From positions 135,191 through 199,190 of the forward strand of contig NZ_RDBL01000006.1 of NCBI RefSeq assembly GCF_008042035.1: a stretch of DNA of 64,000 bases. Reading direction: 5' to 3'. This document shows, piece after piece, positions 60,519 to 64,000 of this stretch. Origin of the DNA: Streptomyces sp. col6 (GTDB lineage Bacteria; Actinomycetota; Actinomycetes; Streptomycetales; Streptomycetaceae). The stretch's first letter is position 1. The number at the start of each line of letters is the position of its first letter. A model generated the notes under the pieces. The model saw only the letters and a list, made by a program, of their open reading frames with translations, ran no database searches and was not told where the DNA came from. The position numbers and the translations under genes were made by a program.

Positions 60519-61595
60519 ATGCTTGCGATCGAGGCGAAGAACCTGCGCCGCACCTACATCAGCCGGACCGGCTTCCTGCGTCCGCGCCGCACCGAGACCG
60601 AAGCCGTGCGGGGGGTCACCTTCGAGGTGGCGCGCGGCGAGCTGTTCGGGCTCCTGGGGCCCAATGGGGCGGGTAAGACCACCACCATCAAGATGCTCAA
60701 CACCCTGCTGCTGCCCACATCGGGCACGGCCCGGGTTCTCGGGCACGACGTGGCGTCCGACCCCGTCGCCGTACGCCGCCGGATCGGGTACGTCTTCGGC
60801 GGTGACCGGGGGCTGTACGACCGGCTCTCCGCCCTCGACAACCTGCGGTACTTCGCGGAGCTGTACGGCGTCGAGCCGAGGGACCAGAAGCGGCGGATCG
60901 GCGAGCTGCTCGATCTGGTCGGGCTCTCCGGGCGGGAGAAGGAACGTGTCGAGGGGTATTCGCGGGGCATGCGGCAGCGGCTGCACATCGCGCGCGGTCT
61001 GCTGCACCGGCCCGACGTCCTGTTCCTCGACGAACCGTCCATCGGCGTGGACCCGGTGGCGGCGCGCGACCTGCGCGGCACCGTCGCCGATCTGCGCGCC
61101 GGCGGCACCACGGTGCTGCTGACCACGCATTACATGGCGGAGGCCGATGAGCTGTGTGACCGGATCGCCGTCATCGCGGGCGGCACCATCCGGGCGCTGG
61201 GCACACCGGACCGGCTCAAGTCGCGTGTCCAGGAACGCGGCATCCTGGAGATCGAGGCATACGGGGCCGGCGAGGAGCACCTCGAACGCATCCGTGCCGT
61301 CGCGGGTGTGCACGGGGCGGCGGCCGAGGAGCGGGGCAGCCGACAAGCCGTCATCGTGCAGACGGAGCGCGGCGCGGACCTGCACGGGCAGGTCCTGGCA
61401 GCGCTCGACGGGGTCCGGGTCGGACGGGTGGTCACCCGGGAACCCACGCTGGAGGACGCCTACATCGCGATCGTGGAGGAGGCGGACGAGCCGGCGACCG
61501 CGGACGAGGCCGCCCTCGCGGCCGATCCCGCCCCCGCAGTCCAGGCCGCTGCCGCCGCAGAACCCGGCCCCGACGACAGCGAGGTCGCGGCATGA
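60519..61595 (+). CDS. ABC transporter ATP-binding subunit (drug-export type)
   Basis: 358 residues. Walker A GLLGPNGAGKTTTIK (residues 44-58), signature YSRGMRQRLHIARGLL, Walker B VLFLDEPSIGVDP, H-loop TTHYMAEADELCDR. The domain after the ATPase core matches the DrrA/NatA type. The C-terminal 40 residues are an acidic Ala/Pro-rich tail. TAGCGT at 60506-60511 followed by the ATG at 60519 without a Shine-Dalgarno suggests a leaderless mRNA. First gene of a three-gene exporter. Confidence 0.94.
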   Translation: MLAIEAKNLRRTYISRTGFLRPRRTETEAVRGVTFEVARGELFGLLGPNGAGKTTTIKMLNTLLLPTSGTARVLGHDVASDPVAVRRRIGYVFGGDRGLYDRLSALDNLRYFAELYGVEPRDQKRRIGELLDLVGLSGREKERVEGYSRGMRQRLHIARGLLHRPDVLFLDEPSIGVDPVAARDLRGTVADLRAGGTTVLLTTHYMAEADELCDRIAVIAGGTIRALGTPDRLKSRVQERGILEIEAYGAGEEHLERIRAVAGVHGAAAEERGSRQAVIVQTERGADLHGQVLAALDGVRVGRVVTREPTLEDAYIAIVEEADEPATADEAALAADPAPAVQAAAAAEPGPDDSEVAA

Positions 61596-62383
61596 CGTTC
61601 GCCAGGGCCCTGCGCCTGATCGCCGTCGGCGTGCGGACCCATGTCTCGTACATGAGCCGCTCGCCGCTAGAAATCACCTTCGCCGTCCTGGTGCCCCTGG
61701 TCTACGCGACCCTCTCCGTCTATCTCTTCCGCGCTGCCGACGACCCCGACCGGCTGCTGACGGCGGCCGTCGGAGCCGGGCTGATGGGCATCTGGTCCTC
61801 GGTGCTCTTCGGATCGGGCGGCGCCGTCCAGAACCAGCGCTGGCTGGGCACGCTGGAGACGCTCGTCGCCTCGCCCACCCCGCTCTCCCTCGTTCTGCTG
61901 CCGATCACCCTGGCCACCGCCGTCATCGGGACGTATGCCATGGGCGCGACGGTGCTCTGGGGCGCCGTGCTGTTCGACGTGCCGCTCGACTTCGCGCACC
62001 CGGTGCTCTTCCTGGCCGCCGTCCCGGTCTGCGTGCTCTCGCTCGGGATGATGGGACTGCTGCTCGCCGCCACGTTCGTCCTGCTGCGCAACGCGAACGC
62101 GTTGGCCAACCCGCTGGACGCGCCCGTGTGGCTGCTGTCCGGGATGCTCGTACCGATCACCGTGCTGCCGGACTGGACGCGTCCGGTTTCCTGGGTGCTC
62201 CCCACCACCTGGGGCTCCCGCGCGGTGCACGCGGCTACCTCCGGCGGGGCGGGGAACGGCGAAGTGCTGGTCCCCATGGGCATCGCCCTCGGACTCGGTG
62301 CGCTGTACGCGCTGCTGGCCGTCCTCGTGCTGGGACGCGTCGAACAACGCGCGCGGGCCGCCGCGACCCTCGCCCTGGCCTGA
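61592..62383 (+). CDS. ABC-2 type permease
   Basis: 263 residues with six predicted transmembrane helices (for example ITFAVLVPLVYATLSVYLF and ADD...LLTAAVGAGLMGIWSSVLFGSGG). The ABC-2 motif region LGTLETLVASPTPLSLVLLP is present. It overlaps the ATPase gene by four bases and forms the first half of a two-permease pore. Confidence 0.93.
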   Translation: MTFARALRLIAVGVRTHVSYMSRSPLEITFAVLVPLVYATLSVYLFRAADDPDRLLTAAVGAGLMGIWSSVLFGSGGAVQNQRWLGTLETLVASPTPLSLVLLPITLATAVIGTYAMGATVLWGAVLFDVPLDFAHPVLFLAAVPVCVLSLGMMGLLLAATFVLLRNANALANPLDAPVWLLSGMLVPITVLPDWTRPVSWVLPTTWGSRAVHAATSGGAGNGEVLVPMGIALGLGALYALLAVLVLGRVEQRARAAATLALA

Positions 62384-62487
62384 CCCGCTGAGCAGCCCGT
62401 CCTCATCCGCCGAGCGAGCCGGCCCCTGTCTGCTGCACAGGCCCGCGCCCCGCACCCTTCCCCCGTCCCATGCCAGGAGTTGCCCGC

Positions 62488-63327
62488 ATGCCCGCCCGTA
62501 CACCTGACACAGATTCCGGTTCCGCCCCCGGCCGCTGCCGCCGAACCGTTTCCGCGCTGCGGCTCGTGGTGATCGGTGGCGCCCTGTCCTACCGGGCGCT
62601 CTTCAACTGGACGACACCGCCGATGTTCATCGGCACGCTGCTCGTCGGTCCGCTGCTGCAACTCCTCTTCTTCGTCTTCCTCGGACGACAGCTGCAGGTC
62701 GCCGACGACCGGTTCTACCTGCTCGGCAACGCCGTCATCTCCGCGTCCACAGCCTGTGTGTACGGCGGCACGATGGCCGTCGCCAACGAGCGGCGGTACG
62801 GGACACTCGGCGCGGTCCTGCTCAGCCCCCGCAACCGTGCTCCGCTCTGGTTCGGCCGGGCGCTCCCCTATGTGCTGAACGGCCTCGTCATCAGCGTCTT
62901 CACGCTCTGTGCCGCCTGCCTGCTCCTTGGTCTGCGCATTCCGGTTGGAGCCCTGCCGGGACTCGGCGCGGTCCTGCTGGCCGCCGCTGCCGGATGCTCC
63001 GCCTTCGGCCTGGCGCTCGGGGCCCTGGGGCTGCGGTTCCGGGATGTCTTCCTCGTATCGAACGTGGCCAGTTCCGTTCTCCTGCTCCTGACCGGTGCGA
63101 ACGTGCCGCGGGAGACCCTGCCGGCGTGGATGAGGGCCGTCGGGGACGTACTCCCGCTGACCCACGCCGCCGACGCGGCGCGTCAGTTGTCCGCCGGGGG
63201 CGGGCTCGACGGCCGGGGGATCGCGGCGGAGCTCCTGACGGGAGCGGGGTACGCGTTGCTCGCCGTCGTACTGCTGGCCCTGTTCGAACGGGGGAGCCGG
63301 CGGCGGGCGACGCTCGACGTGATGTGA
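62488..63327 (+). CDS. ABC-2 type permease, second subunit
   Basis: 279 residues, six transmembrane helices, with the same internal pattern NERRYGTLGAVLLSPRNRAPLW as its partner. The ATG at 62488 has AGGAG 9 bp upstream and is chosen over the ATG at 62470. 104 bp after the first permease, same transcript likely. Substrate of the exporter is unknown; the linked ArsR-type regulator may sense it. Confidence 0.93.
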   Translation: MPARTPDTDSGSAPGRCRRTVSALRLVVIGGALSYRALFNWTTPPMFIGTLLVGPLLQLLFFVFLGRQLQVADDRFYLLGNAVISASTACVYGGTMAVANERRYGTLGAVLLSPRNRAPLWFGRALPYVLNGLVISVFTLCAACLLLGLRIPVGALPGLGAVLLAAAAGCSAFGLALGALGLRFRDVFLVSNVASSVLLLLTGANVPRETLPAWMRAVGDVLPLTHAADAARQLSAGGGLDGRGIAAELLTGAGYALLAVVLLALFERGSRRRATLDVM

Positions 63328-63428
63328 GGGGCCTGCTGTTCACCCCGCGTTGGCGTCCGCGACGCTCCGCGGTGGGAGCCTCCCTCCGTCGGCCGAGGAA
63401 TCGGCAGCGTAAGAGGGAGGCGTACGGG

Positions 63429-63626
63429 ATGGAGAGCGGACCCGCTGTCTTCGCCGGAACGGCGTTCGCACTGTTCGGTGCCGCGCTGCTGCTGTGGACG
63501 GGGGCGCGCGTCCTGCACCGCGCGCCGGTCGCGTACCGGGTGAGCCCCGCCCTCTCCACCGCACTCGCCACTGTGTTCGGCGTACTTTTCCTCGTCCTCG
63601 GGGTGTGGTGCCTCGGTCGCGTCTGA
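63429..63626 (+). CDS. Small two-helix membrane protein
   Basis: 65 residues: MESGPAVFAGTAFALFGAAL as first helix, a short basic loop (HRAPVAYRV), and TALATVFGVLFLVLGVWCLG as second. No known domain. A GGGAGG lies 12 bp upstream of the ATG at 63429. Conserved small membrane proteins precede topA in streptomycetes. Confidence 0.75.
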   Translation: MESGPAVFAGTAFALFGAALLLWTGARVLHRAPVAYRVSPALSTALATVFGVLFLVLGVWCLGRV

Positions 63627-63961
63627 GTACGCCTCCGCGCCGGGCGTACGAGTCCGGCCCGGCCCCGGCACCCCGCGCGCCGCCCGGAACACGCCCGGGG
63701 CGCCGGTCCATCGCCCGCGGCACCCGCAGGGCGGTCGGGACACCGCCGAAACCCGCAGGCAGTGGCCGTGCGCGGGGCGGACCGAGCGGGCCGGGCGGCA
63801 GGAATGGCGGAAGTCGGGTTACCGTTCGAGTGGCCGTTGCGGGCTTTTGCCGTTTGACACGGGGGCGGGTTGTACCGTCACACTCCGCAGCGACAGCACT
63901 GTCGGCAGCGCCCTGCGCTGCCCTGATGCCCACCGAGCGTCGACCGGAGAGAAGAGCGAAG
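63627..63961. promoter_or_regulatory. topA upstream region
   Basis: 335 bp with no coding sequence I can support. It should contain the topA promoter. GGAGAGAAGAGCG at 63946-63958 is the ribosome-binding site for the TTG at 63962. Supercoiling-sensitive control is typical of topA but no specific element is seen. Confidence 0.45.
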
Positions 63962-64000
63962 TTGTCCCCGACCAGCGAGACCGCACAGGGCGGCCGGCGA
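63962..64000 (+). CDS. topA: DNA topoisomerase I, first 13 codons (runs off the right edge)
   Basis: TTG start after GGAGAGAAG, reading MSPTSETAQGGRR, the N-terminus of streptomycete topoisomerase I (S. coelicolor SCO3543, from memory). The position after the helicase/bldG block agrees. The Toprim motif that would follow is outside the window. Confidence 0.9.
   Translation, partial: MSPTSETAQGGRR

Overview
The window is chromosomal DNA of a Streptomyces-type actinomycete. It is very GC-rich with strong third-position GC bias, uses many GTG/TTG starts and has ATGA-type overlapping operons. It carries recognisable streptomycete developmental genes (bldG, wblA), and the gene order from a Ser/Thr kinase through recR, ask-asd, ponA2-like, wblA, crp, acs, nhaA and a tad-like cluster to topA matches, from memory, the S. 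coelicolor SCO3621 to SCO3543 interval. Much of it is also shared with the M. tuberculosis region around Rv3646c (topA) to Rv3716c (ybaB).

Layout. 1-8.6 kb: partial Ser/Thr kinase (-), GntR regulator, conserved protein, SLATT-domain protein (-), YbaB, RecR, DUF5063 protein, then aspartokinase and aspartate-semialdehyde dehydrogenase. 8.9-15.6 kb: SigE-family ECF sigma factor with a coupled membrane protein, SURF1 protein (-), S9 peptidase (-), methyltransferase and a secreted GDSL lipase (-). 16.3-20.1 kb: a small genomic island inserted in a tRNA-Pro(CGG) gene. It is flanked by a 56-bp direct repeat of the tRNA 3' region and carries a cytosine-5 DNA methyltransferase, a convergent and slightly overlapping probable restriction endonuclease, and a decayed tyrosine integrase. 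20.2-39.5 kb: conserved block with metallophosphoesterase, YqeY, class A PBP, WblA, two Get3/ArsA-like ATPases, DUF4177 protein, RidA, Nudix, MBL hydrolase, Crp, endonuclease III, CoA-type Nudix, MarP protease, epoxide-hydrolase-like protein, holin-like protein, NhaA and acetyl-CoA synthetase.

39.7-42.6 kb: a SulP anion transporter and a beta-carbonic anhydrase lie in one reading frame, as in the single-protein fusions seen in other streptomycetes. Here they are separated by a TGA inside a rearranged stretch holding a perfect 82-bp palindrome and a perfect 118-bp inverted repeat. 42.8-47.4 kb: polysaccharide-deacetylase-like lipoprotein, CooC/MinD-type ATPase (-), a Fic-like protein without the catalytic His, and a HAD phosphatase (-). 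47.9-53.2 kb: a seven-gene tad/flp-like operon (Ssd/CpaE, TadA, TadB, TadC, Flp-like pilin, TadE, TadG-like). 53.0-64 kb: MrfA-type helicase (-), bldG and its anti-sigma partner, lipoprotein, methyltransferase with coupled ArsR-type regulator, a three-gene ABC-2 exporter, a small membrane protein and the first codons of topA.

Most genes are core housekeeping or developmental genes. The regions that depart from expectation are the tRNA-Pro restriction-modification island, the SulP/carbonic anhydrase rearrangement, the SLATT protein and the degenerate Fic protein. No CRISPR array, rRNA operon or intact insertion sequence was seen.
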